A DNA stretch of 6,034 bases from an uncultured Clostridia bacterium (GCA_947626175.1 CANQRE010000047.1:1-6034); one strand, 5' to 3'. Shown: positions 1-5,915, numbered from the stretch's first letter. Program-made: numbers and translations. The notes: generated by a model not told the origin, from the letters alone.

Positions 1-813
1 CGCGGTTATCAAATACACAATAATGTTCCAAAAGGCATAATAAATGCTTTCCTTCCACGATGAAAGCATGAAATATTTTGTGAAGGAATCACAATAGTCA
101 TTGACCTTGCCAACAAGCTCCTGCTCATATTTCTTTTTGCCCTTAAGCTCGTTTATCACAGGTTTGCCATCAATGATTTTGACATAGGAAGAATATATTC
201 CATCCTTTTTTTCATGCCTTTCCATCATTGCTTTGCCAATTTTTTTGTTGAACCAATAATAAACAAAAAAGTTTAACACGCCAAGCGCTGTGACAATAAG
301 CCCTGCCCAATAGTTTGCCACAAAAACGGTGACCAAAATGATGACAATTTGCACACTGTAAGCAATAAAACTTGAAACAACATCAGGAAAATCACTTAGA
401 TAATCCATATTGTTAAGGCTGATGTTGAGAATTTTGTCCTTGGAAAGTTTTTTAAAGCCGTTGTTTTCGCAGTGCATAAGCTTGTTGTATATCTTTTTTG
501 CAACTCCGACCCTTATGTATGTGACTTGATCATTGTAAAACTTGTATTGGATGTGATAAAAAATGCTTCTTAAAACAATTGTTGCAAGTTCAAGGCCAAG
601 GTTTAAAAAAGCACCCGACCAATTTTTTTCATACATGCAATCGATTGTTCTTGCAGCAAAAACAGTGAGAAGGGTCAGCAAAATCGCATAGCCAACATAA
701 AACACGATTTGCCAAAGCCAAAGTTTTTTGCTTGGCTGAGCAAGCCTATACCAGCGAACAAACAAATTTGGGCCTTTTGCCGTTTTCACATTTGTTTTCT
801 TTGTTTTTTCCAT
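1..813 (-). CDS. ABC exporter, membrane domain (N-terminal part, cut by window edge)
   Basis: The frame is open for 271 codons from ATG at 813 to the left edge with no stop, so the gene continues outside the window. It looks like the transmembrane domain of a type I ABC exporter (ABC_membrane fold). A short Lys-rich N-terminus is followed by the 'RLAQPSKKLW' amphipathic entry (23-32). Hydrophobic spans lie at about 33-53, 67-87, 145-167, 169-188 and from 255 on. Charged cytoplasmic loops separate them, including the 'KKIYNKLMHCE...FKKLSKDKILN' region (106-130) that usually contacts the nucleotide-binding domain. In this family the ATPase domain (Walker A, LSGGQ, Walker B) normally follows at about residue 330 or is encoded next door; neither can be seen here. 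The substrate cannot be inferred. It is the first gene after a strong terminator and has its own promoter. No Shine-Dalgarno sequence precedes the ATG, and the next in-frame ATG is codon 60, inside the membrane domain, so 813 is the best start. Confidence 0.85.
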   Translation of the reverse strand, partial: MEKTKKTNVKTAKGPNLFVRWYRLAQPSKKLWLWQIVFYVGYAILLTLLTVFAARTIDCMYEKNWSGAFLNLGLELATIVLRSIFYHIQYKFYNDQVTYIRVGVAKKIYNKLMHCENNGFKKLSKDKILNISLNNMDYLSDFPDVVSSFIAYSVQIVIILVTVFVANYWAGLIVTALGVLNFFVYYWFNKKIGKAMMERHEKKDGIYSSYVKIIDGKPVINELKGKKKYEQELVGKVNDYCDSFTKYFMLSSWKESIYYAFWNIIVYLITA

Positions 814-819
814 AGCAAA

Positions 820-848
820 ATTATAATCATTCCGTTTTAAAACTGCAA
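820..848 (-). promoter_or_regulatory. Sigma-A-type promoter of the ABC exporter gene
   Basis: On the minus strand TTGCAG (848-843) lies 17 bp from a perfect TATAAT (825-820). Exactly 6 nt (TTTGCT) separate TATAAT from the ATG at 813, so the expected transcription start falls on the A of the start codon, predicting a leaderless mRNA. The -35 box matches the consensus only in TTG. The box sequences and spacing are seen directly; promoter activity and leaderless initiation are inferred. Confidence 0.55.
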
Positions 849-865
849 ATAATTTTGCATTATTT

Positions 866-900
866 AAAAAAAACAAAAAAAGAAGAGGCATTGCCTCTCC
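866..900 (-). terminator. Strong Rho-independent terminator (after the 51-codon ORF)
   Basis: On the minus strand GGAGAGGC (900-893) pairs with GCCTCTTC (889-882) across a 3-nt AAT loop. This gives eight pairs including one G-T. Seven T (881-875), a G and eight more T (873-866) follow. The A run before the stem (905-901) can pair with the first T. The plus strand reads a stem with one mismatch followed by five T, so weak bidirectional action is possible. It separates the small ORF from the ABC exporter promoter. Confidence 0.85.
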
Positions 901-922
901 TTTTTCATGGTTGGCTTAAAGT

Positions 923-1078
923 CTATTGATTTGAAGACTTTCTTGAAGACTTCTCGCATTTTGATGAGCAAGATGCCTTGTTTTCGCTTGAAGATTCAAC
1001 ATTTCTGCTTGCTGAGCCGCAATTTTTTGCGGATGAGCTCTTCTTGCTTTCTTTGTTTGCATTTTTTCTGCCAAACAT
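923..1078 (-). CDS. 51-aa Ser/Lys-rich small protein with three Cys, unknown function
   Basis: ATG at 1078 to TAG at 925-923 encodes 51 residues. It is supported by an excellent ribosome binding site (GGGAGGTGG, 7 nt from the core GGAGG to the ATG) and by a strong terminator 22 bp after its stop. The protein begins MFGRKN and is hydrophilic and basic. It has 16 Ser, about ten Lys, no run of hydrophobic residues, and three Cys (20, 37, 41) including a CSSKC motif. It has no signal peptide or membrane segment and is probably disordered. The Cys could bind metal or be modified, but no modifying enzyme is in view and I recognise no family. Its codons (AAA, TCA, GCA) resemble those of its neighbours. 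Low-complexity composition makes a chance ORF conceivable, but the ribosome binding site and the tight fit to the terminator argue for a real gene. Existence is fairly likely; function is unknown. Confidence 0.65.
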   Translation of the reverse strand: MFGRKNANKESKKSSSAKNCGSASRNVESSSENKASCSSKCEKSSRKSSNQ

Positions 1079-1082
1079 TTTT

Positions 1083-1091
1083 CCACCTCCC
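1083..1091 (-). promoter_or_regulatory. Near-perfect Shine-Dalgarno site of the 51-codon ORF
   Basis: GGGAGGTGG on the minus strand, followed by AAAA and ATG at 1078, is the best anti-16S match in the window. It decides both the start and the reality of the small gene, which would otherwise be easily missed. Confidence 0.8.
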
Positions 1092-1135
1092 ATTATTCAG
1101 GTTTCCCTGCATAGTTATAATGGGCATTTTGAAAG

Positions 1136-1164
1136 AATATATACTTTGATTTTTCAAAAAACAA
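1136..1164 (-). promoter_or_regulatory. Possible weak promoter of the 51-codon ORF
   Basis: TTGTTT (1164-1159) and TATATT (1141-1136) are spaced by 17 bp on the minus strand, about 60 bp before the small ORF. The -35 overlaps the hairpin of the preceding terminator. An alternative -10 is TATAAC (1119-1114), without a matching -35. In such AT-rich DNA both could be chance. Confidence 0.25.
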
Positions 1165-1180
1165 GGGCAAAATGCTTGTT
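1156..1180 (-). terminator. Weak hairpin terminator after the DUF1292 gene
   Basis: Starting inside the TAA stop, AACAAG (1180-1175) pairs with CTTGTT (1165-1160) on the minus strand. A further GCA/TGC pairing is possible in the loop, and TTTT (1159-1156) follows so that the run is six T in all. The stem is only six pairs and AT-rich, so termination is probably partial and the small ORF downstream may be fed by read-through. Confidence 0.5.
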
Positions 1181-1598
1181 ATTTTTTCTTTTTCTTGTCA
1201 GCTGCTTTTCTTTTTGCAGATTCTTCTTCAACAAGGTTGTAATATTGATCAAAAACAGCAATTGCAATTTGTTCATTTGTTTCAACTTTGAGCATTGCAT
1301 CGCCATTTTCATCTTCTTCAACTTTGAACACTATTGCTTCATCATCAGCAATTCCATCAAGTTTTGTGATTGGCTTTAGGATGCAATACAAGTCCTCTTC
1401 GCCATAAGGGATGACTGCAACTTGTTCAAATTCAAGTTCTCTTCCCTTGTCGTCATACATAAAAATTGGAGCAGTGTTTTTTTCATCAAGCAAAACATCC
1501 AGAAGGTCAACTTTGACAATTTCTTCCTTTGTTTGATTTGCCACAGGTTCCTTTTTTGCAGGTTGTTTTTTTGTTGTTTCCTTTTTAACTGCGCTCAT
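1179..1598 (-). CDS. DUF1292 (YrzB-type) protein with Lys-rich tails
   Basis: A 139-aa acidic-core protein of the DUF1292 family. The core (about 25-125) shows the family pattern: a first strand-rich part around 'LEFEQVAVIPYGEEDLYCILKPI' (55-77), then 'DDEAIVFKVEEDENGD' (85-100) and 'ETNEQIAIAVFDQYYNLVEEE' (106-126). In Bacillus the counterpart yrzB lies just after yrrK (ruvX), the same order as here. Its biochemical role is not established. Its ATG overlaps the ruvX stop as ATGA, and AAGGGG just upstream is a fair ribosome binding site, so the two are translationally coupled. The usual family member is about 90-100 aa. This one is longer because of a Lys/Thr/Pro N-terminal extension (1-24) and a C-terminal tail ending in five Lys (127-139). 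The family call rests on motif pattern and gene order together. Confidence 0.8.
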   Translation of the reverse strand: MSAVKKETTKKQPAKKEPVANQTKEEIVKVDLLDVLLDEKNTAPIFMYDDKGRELEFEQVAVIPYGEEDLYCILKPITKLDGIADDEAIVFKVEEDENGDAMLKVETNEQIAIAVFDQYYNLVEEESAKRKAADKKKKK

Positions 1599-2029
1599 TT
1601 TGTTCCCCTTTTATTCAAATAATTTTGTAAAATGATTTCAGCTGCAACTTGATCCAAAATTTGTTTTCGCTTTTTGGGTTCGATTTTTCGTTCTTTCAAA
1701 ATTTCTTCAGCCTCAAGTGATGAAAACCGTTCGTCTTCAAAATCAACTTCAAGGCCGCAAGCGTTTTGAAATTTTTCCGCAAAGTTTTTCACAACTTTTG
1801 TGAAATCACTTTCAGTTCCATCGGCGTTAAGCGGAAGCCCAAACACCACCTTTTTGACTTGGCGCTGCTTTGCCTTGTCCAAAAGATGATCTATCAGAGT
1901 TTGCTCGTCCTTTACCACATACACTTCGCTTCCAAAAGCAAGCAAAGCGGTTGGATCTGAAAACGCAATTCCAACTCTTTTTCCGCCATAATCTATGCCC
2001 ATGTGAACATTGTTGCCACTTCTTATCAC
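1595..2029 (-). CDS. ruvX: RuvX/YqgF, RNase H-fold Holliday junction resolvase-like, pre-16S rRNA processing nuclease
   Basis: A 144-aa RNase H-fold nuclease. In E. coli the family (YqgF) takes part in maturing the 16S rRNA 5' end, and it is also described as a putative Holliday junction resolvase. Visible motifs are 'GIDYGGKRVGIAFSD' (11-25, catalytic D13), 'VVFGLPLNADG' (61-71), 'EDERFSS' (98-104, catalytic acid) and 'DQVAAEIILQNYL' (126-138, catalytic D126), so the acidic active site is complete. The start is unusual. GTG at 2029 has no Shine-Dalgarno site and sits 6 nt after a perfect extended -10. An alternative ATG at 2002 (residue 10) would remove part of the first beta strand, since the family normally has three or more residues before the 'GxDYG' motif, so GTG is preferred. 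The gene overlaps the DUF1292 gene by 4 bp and follows polA by 50 bp. Confidence 0.93.
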   Translation of the reverse strand: MIRSGNNVHMGIDYGGKRVGIAFSDPTALLAFGSEVYVVKDEQTLIDHLLDKAKQRQVKKVVFGLPLNADGTESDFTKVVKNFAEKFQNACGLEVDFEDERFSSLEAEEILKERKIEPKKRKQILDQVAAEIILQNYLNKRGTK

Positions 2030-2035
2030 TTTTTT

Positions 2036-2064
2036 ATTATAGCAAACAAATTTGTTTTAAGCAA
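2036..2064 (-). promoter_or_regulatory. Extended -10 promoter of ruvX-DUF1292
   Basis: On the minus strand TTGCTT (2064-2059), a 17-bp spacer and TATAAT (2041-2036) are seen. TG one base upstream of TATAAT (TGCTATAAT) makes it an extended -10 promoter. AAAAAA then leads straight into GTG at 2029, so the predicted transcript begins at the start codon. No terminator separates this from polA, so ruvX may also receive read-through from polA. Confidence 0.65.
2044..2057. repeat. 14-bp perfect palindrome in the ruvX promoter spacer (possible operator)
   Basis: AAACAAATTTGTTT is a perfect inverted repeat lying wholly between the -35 and -10 boxes (spacer 2042-2058). It is flanked by two direct copies of AGCAAAC (2041-2047 and 2060-2066; GTTTGCT on the minus strand) whose starts are 19 bp apart and which overlap the two promoter boxes. 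A repressor site is possible; AT-rich chance is the alternative. Confidence 0.4.
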
Positions 2065-2079
2065 ACGTTTTGAAAAGAT

Positions 2080-4575
2080 TTATTTGCATTCCAACAAATT
2101 TTTGCCGCAGTTTATATTCGCCGGAAGTGGGACTTTGAGATTAAGCCAATTTTCCATTTCATTGTGAACAAGCTTTTTCACCCTTTCCTCTTCACCCGGG
2201 AAAACATCCAGCACAAGTTCATCGTGGATTTGCAAAATCAGTTCGCTTTTGAGTTTTTCCTTTTTAAGTGCATTTGAAACATTGAGCATGCTTTTTTTGA
2301 TGATGTCTGACGCTGTTCCCTGCAAAGGCATGTTCATTGCAACCCTTTCGCCAAAACTGCGAACAGAATGCGATGAAGCATTTATTTCCGGAATGTGCCT
2401 AATTCTGCCATATTTTGTTCTGATAAAGCCATTTTTCTTTGCAAATGAAACATTGTCATCAGAAAACTGTTTAACTTTTGGATAACGCGAAAAATAGGAA
2501 TCAATATAACTCTTTGCACTTTTGCGTGAAATTTTTATGTTTTGCGACAGCCCATAATCGCTTATGCCATAAATCACGCCAAAATTCACGGCTTTTGCTT
2601 CACGCCTCATTTTTGGCGTTACTTCGCTTGGGCTGACCCCAAAAATTTGACATGCAGTTTGAGTGTGAATATCTTCGCCATTGTTATAAATTTCAATCAA
2701 TTTTTCTTCGCCTGACATGTCGGCAAGCAGTCTTAGCTCAATTTGGCTGTAGTCCGCGCTAAGAATTTTTCCGCCATCAAATTTTGAAATGAAAATTTTG
2801 CGGAGAATTTTGCCTTCATCATCATTTGTTGGAATGTTTTGAAGGTTTGGCGCTGAACTTGAAAGCCTGCCAGTGCTGGTGAGCGACTGATTGAAGTTTG
2901 TGTGGATTATGTTCCCTTTTTCGTCACATAAACGCTTGTAAACATCTATGTAAGTTGATTTAAGCTTTTGCAGTTTGCGATATTCAATGATTTGCTCAAC
3001 AATTGGATGGGCAAATCTTAGTTCATTCAAAACGTCAATGCCCGTTGAATTTTTTTTGTTGCCATAGGCGTGAAGGTCAAGCTTTTCAAAAAGAATATGT
3101 GCCATTTGCTTTGGCGAGTTCAAATTAAATGGCTCTCCTGCCAGATCAGTTATGTTTTGTGTCAGGCTTTCAAGCCTTGTTGAAATGTCAACGTCAATTT
3201 TTTCAAGCTCGTTTGTGTCAATTTTAAAGCCGCTTTCTTCCATTTCAAAAAGCACTTTGCAAAGCGGAAGCTCAAGATCGCTGTATAACTTGTCAAGCTG
3301 CAAATCATTTAGGCTAAGGCAAAGCGAAGACTTAAGGGCAAAAAACTCGTCAACTGAGTTTGTTATTTTTTGCTCACTTTGCCCTGCATGAATGAGATGT
3401 GTTGCAAGCTTTAAATCAAAAAAGTTGTTAAGTGAAATTGAATATTTTTTCAAAAAGTGCATGTCTTGTTTTGCATCCAAACAAATTTTTTGGATGTTTG
3501 GATTTTCAAAAACAGGCTTCAGTGTTTCAATGACCTGCTCAATTGTGAAAACTGATGAAAACATGTCAAATGTTTGGCTGATGGAATATATAATTCCGCT
3601 TCTTGTGGAAAATTGCATTGAGTCAAGATTGTAAGCAAACTCATTTTTGATTTCGCTCAGCGCATTTTGAAGTTTTTCATTGGAATCGATAACAAATTTT
3701 TGCTTTTCTTCAACAATAACATCGCCGCCAAAGATTTCGGGTCTTTTCAAAAGCGAGCCAAAGCCAAACGATTTGAACAAATCCTTCACGCTTTGTGAAA
3801 ATGGAAAAATATATGATGAAGAAAGCGGAGTTGGCAAAGGCGCGTTTGTGACGATTGTTGCAAGCTGTTTGGACAAATATGCCATTTGCTTGCCGCTTTC
3901 AAGTTTTTCCCTAAGTTTTCCGCTGATTTTTGAAATGTTTTGATATATTCCGTCCAAAGACGAATATTCCTCCAAAAGTTTTAGTGCTGTTTTTTCTCCA
4001 ATGCCGCTGACTCCTGGAATATTGTCGGAAACGTCGCCCATCAAGGCCTTAAGGTCAATCACGCCTTTTGGAGAGATGTTGTAGATGGCCTTTAGCTCCC
4101 TTAAGCCAAACTTGTTCACAACACTCACCCCTTTCATGGTCAGCCAAACTTCAGTGTCGTCATCGATAAGTTGCAACAAATCTCTATCCCCTGAAAGAAT
4201 AACTTTTTTGCCTTCCAACTGCTTGGCCGCGGAGCCAATCAAATCATCTCCTTCAACATTTGACTGCTCAAGCACAGTGATTCCCATTTTGCTGAGAATG
4301 TCCTTTATCAAAGGGAATTGGCTTTTTAGCTCAGGTGGGGTTTCATGCCTTGTTGCCTTGTATTGGTCATACATTTCATTTCGAAAGGTTTTTCTTGCAT
4401 GGTCAAATGCAACAATAATCCCTTTTGGATGATCTTCAGTGATGATTTTGACAAGAATGTTGACAAAGCCAAAAACGGCACCCGTTGTTCGCCCGCTTGG
4501 ATCAGTTAAAAAAGGAAGTGCATAATATGCACGATTCGCAAGCGAATTTCCATCAATAAGCACAATTTTGTCCAA
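2080..4575 (-). CDS. polA: DNA polymerase I (5'-3' exonuclease + polymerase, proofreading site degenerate)
   Basis: An 831-aa family A polymerase, about the size of Taq Pol, which fills gaps and removes RNA primers in replication and repair. The 5' nuclease occupies about 1-285, with D8 in 'LIDGNS', D58, 'VEGDD' (107-111), 'SGDRD' (128-132) and the helix-hairpin-helix 'GDVSDNIPGVSGIGEKTA' (180-197). The middle domain (about 290-440) is a degenerate 3'-5' exonuclease: the DxE pair appears as N316/D318, and the YxxxD motif before the 'LPLCKVL' boundary is missing, so proofreading is probably absent. The polymerase (about 440-831) is intact: 'TSTGRLSSSAPNLQNIP' (566-582), motif A 'DYSQIELR' (608-615, D608), motif B from R657 to G675 with K661, F665 and Y669, and motif C 'QIHDELV' (782-788, D785). 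The start is TTG with GGAG five nt upstream; no in-frame ATG occurs before codon 68, which is past the catalytic D8. It follows the membrane gene by 9 bp. Confidence 0.98.
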   Translation of the reverse strand: MDKIVLIDGNSLANRAYYALPFLTDPSGRTTGAVFGFVNILVKIITEDHPKGIIVAFDHARKTFRNEMYDQYKATRHETPPELKSQFPLIKDILSKMGITVLEQSNVEGDDLIGSAAKQLEGKKVILSGDRDLLQLIDDDTEVWLTMKGVSVVNKFGLRELKAIYNISPKGVIDLKALMGDVSDNIPGVSGIGEKTALKLLEEYSSLDGIYQNISKISGKLREKLESGKQMAYLSKQLATIVTNAPLPTPLSSSYIFPFSQSVKDLFKSFGFGSLLKRPEIFGGDVIVEEKQKFVIDSNEKLQNALSEIKNEFAYNLDSMQFSTRSGIIYSISQTFDMFSSVFTIEQVIETLKPVFENPNIQKICLDAKQDMHFLKKYSISLNNFFDLKLATHLIHAGQSEQKITNSVDEFFALKSSLCLSLNDLQLDKLYSDLELPLCKVLFEMEESGFKIDTNELEKIDVDISTRLESLTQNITDLAGEPFNLNSPKQMAHILFEKLDLHAYGNKKNSTGIDVLNELRFAHPIVEQIIEYRKLQKLKSTYIDVYKRLCDEKGNIIHTNFNQSLTSTGRLSSSAPNLQNIPTNDDEGKILRKIFISKFDGGKILSADYSQIELRLLADMSGEEKLIEIYNNGEDIHTQTACQIFGVSPSEVTPKMRREAKAVNFGVIYGISDYGLSQNIKISRKSAKSYIDSYFSRYPKVKQFSDDNVSFAKKNGFIRTKYGRIRHIPEINASSHSVRSFGERVAMNMPLQGTASDIIKKSMLNVSNALKKEKLKSELILQIHDELVLDVFPGEEERVKKLVHNEMENWLNLKVPLPANINCGKNLLECK

Positions 4576-4580
4576 TTTTT

Positions 4581-4586
4581 CTCCTT
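4581..4586 (-). promoter_or_regulatory. Ribosome binding site that fixes the polA TTG start
   Basis: AAGGAG on the minus strand shares two bases with the TAA stop of the preceding membrane gene and is followed by AAAAA and the TTG at 4575. Start and stop are close enough for ribosomes to re-initiate, so polA translation is probably coupled to the upstream gene. Confidence 0.8.
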
Positions 4587-4890
4587 AAAGCACAAGCGCT
4601 TTTGCAATTCCAAAAAGTTCGGCAAACTTGCCTGGCATTGCAACAACAACTGCATATAATATCGTTACCAAAATCAGCAATATAAGAAGAATAATTTTGA
4701 AAATGTTTCCGGTGAAATTTGTGATTGCAAAAGCAAACAAAAGTGCCACGCCGCCATACATTGAAATATATCTTAGGGCTGTTCCCCAAGTTCCAAGTGC
4801 TTCAAATGATGGCACAGCGGCAACATAAATCATAAGGCCAATGTATGCGATCACACAAACTGAAAGGACAAAATATATAACCTTTTTCAT
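4585..4890 (-). CDS. 101-aa membrane protein, three predicted transmembrane segments, unknown function
   Basis: I recognise no family. The protein begins MKKVIYF and has three hydrophobic segments at about 4-25, 41-58 and 62-84. A short Gly/Thr/Arg-containing loop (28-40) follows the first segment, and the C-terminus is 'MPGKFAELFGIAKALVL'. A positive start (MKK) suggests the N-terminus is inside. There is no lipobox or cleavage site that would make it a secreted protein, and no catalytic motif is visible. The ATG overlaps the TGA of the acyltransferase-like gene (ATGA), with AAGGTGG four nt upstream as ribosome binding site. The stop overlaps the polA ribosome binding site, so it is an integral member of this operon. 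A link to the acyltransferase-like protein is likelier than one to polA because of the tighter coupling, but this is inference. Confidence 0.8.
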   Translation of the reverse strand: MKKVIYFVLSVCVIAYIGLMIYVAAVPSFEALGTWGTALRYISMYGGVALLFAFAITNFTGNIFKIILLILLILVTILYAVVVAMPGKFAELFGIAKALVL

Positions 4891-5915
4891 TCAGCCACCT
4901 TTTTCTTTTCAAATTTTAAAACTTTTTTCTCTTCCCTAAGTTTTTCTTTTTCTTCTTTTTTGCGTTGTTTTTCAAGCAAAACAAGTGTTTTGTCCATTTT
5001 TTCCTTTTTTGCTTTTTTCACTTTGCTCTTTTTTGCCTTTTTGACCTTCTTTTTGATGACCATTTTCTTTGAGCCATCTTCAGGCATTGGCTGCAACAAG
5101 CAATCAGGATTTTCAAACATTTCCTTCCATAATCTCAGTGTTTTTGAAAAATATAATCCATCGGCAATTCGCTCATCCATTGTGATTCCAACGTTCATCA
5201 CTTTTCCAAGCTTTAGCTCCTTGTTTCTTTCAACAACAGGAGCCATTTTTTCCTTGCCCATTGCAACAAAAATGCTTGCAGTTCCAAAGTGATACAAATG
5301 ATGTTGAATTGCGTCCAATTTGATTGATTTAAGGTTTGTCACAAACATGCTTGCATGAAAGCAGCTTGCTTCAATAAGTGATTTTGGAAGGCAGTTGTGC
5401 CTGTCCATCCACCTTATGAAGCACATTGCAAGCCTGAACAGCCAATTTGGAAGCTTGCCCAAAATATCGGCATCCTTTGTTGTGCCATATGTGGAATCTT
5501 CCGAAACATTTTTTGCAATTATGTCATCAACATATTGTTTGACTTGATCCAAGCTTTCTCTGCCGGTGAAATGGAACTTTAGGTCCACATCTTCGGCTTC
5601 ATCATCAAGCCTTTTTTTGACAACCATGCAAATTGAAATGTCCTTGTGCTCATATATGACATTGTGATTGATAAAGTAATTGAGTTTTGGCCTTAGATAA
5701 AACAATCTAACAAGCGAAGCAAGCATGATATGGGTGTAAGTGTAATTGTTTCCAAGCTTTCGTTGCCTTGCCAAAAATTCATCCACGCTTTCACATCTAA
5801 ATTGCGTTTTCATAAAGTTTTGCGCGCCAATTCGGTCAGGCATAAAAAATGGAGCTGCTTTTGTGACCGCGTCAAGCCCTTTAACCTTTATTCCATCACT
5901 TCTTTTTCCAAACAT
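4887..5915 (-). CDS. E2/CAT-fold acyltransferase-like protein lacking the catalytic His, with Lys-rich tail
   Basis: A 342-aa protein whose first 275 residues resemble the catalytic domain of 2-oxoacid dehydrogenase E2 acyltransferases (chloramphenicol acetyltransferase fold). It has no lipoyl or subunit-binding domain. Alignable parts are 'YTYTHIMLASLVRLFYLRPKLNYFI' (58-82), 'SMFVTNLKSIKLDAIQHHLYHFGTASIFVAMG' (189-220) and 'GITMDERIADGLYF' (243-256). The last replaces the E2 motif DHRxxDG, putting Glu248 where the catalytic His should be. A related group in Bacillota, as I recall it, also has DER here, so this looks like a family trait rather than a fresh mutation. Residues 151-170 include a Trp/Phe-rich amphipathic stretch that might touch the membrane. 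From 282 to the end the protein is a Lys/Glu-rich tail, probably helical. ATG at 5915 has GAGGAG 10 nt upstream. It starts 2 bp after the rarA stop and overlaps the membrane gene by 4 bp. Substrate and activity are unknown. Confidence 0.82.
   Translation of the reverse strand: MFGKRSDGIKVKGLDAVTKAAPFFMPDRIGAQNFMKTQFRCESVDEFLARQRKLGNNYTYTHIMLASLVRLFYLRPKLNYFINHNVIYEHKDISICMVVKKRLDDEAEDVDLKFHFTGRESLDQVKQYVDDIIAKNVSEDSTYGTTKDADILGKLPNWLFRLAMCFIRWMDRHNCLPKSLIEASCFHASMFVTNLKSIKLDAIQHHLYHFGTASIFVAMGKEKMAPVVERNKELKLGKVMNVGITMDERIADGLYFSKTLRLWKEMFENPDCLLQPMPEDGSKKMVIKKKVKKAKKSKVKKAKKEKMDKTLVLLEKQRKKEEKEKLREEKKVLKFEKKKVAE

Noticed and set aside
866..881. Poly-A/T run as phase-variable tract
   Set aside because: It is the T tract of the terminator in a non-coding gap; a length change would not alter any reading frame.
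978..1379. 133-codon plus-strand ORF, Phe/Cys-rich
   Set aside because: It runs antisense through the small ORF, the terminator and the DUF1292 gene. Its Phe-rich composition is what the complement of AAA/GAA-rich coding gives, and it has no convincing ribosome binding site.
2000..2002. ATG at 2002 as the ruvX start
   Set aside because: It would leave only one residue before the 'GIDYG' motif, shorter than the family, and AAGAAG 17 nt upstream is too far to serve as ribosome binding site.
2030..2079. Terminator after polA
   Set aside because: Short AT palindromes are present, but none has a GC-containing stem followed by a T run; the sequence is better explained as the ruvX promoter.
4085..4432. 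115-codon plus-strand ORF antisense to the PolA 5' nuclease domain
   Set aside because: It is opposite a conserved, unmistakable domain, shows no family motif, and its Ser/Phe-rich composition is typical of an antisense shadow.
4553..4789. 78-codon minus-strand ORF overlapping the membrane gene in another frame
   Set aside because: It is Cys- and His-rich out-of-frame translation that runs over the polA start; the membrane gene has the ribosome binding site and the overlap geometry.
4887..5915. Chloramphenicol resistance enzyme
   Set aside because: The fold is shared, but the CAT active-site His motif (HHxxxDG) is absent and the closest pattern is the E2-type domain with DER, so a resistance call is not supported.
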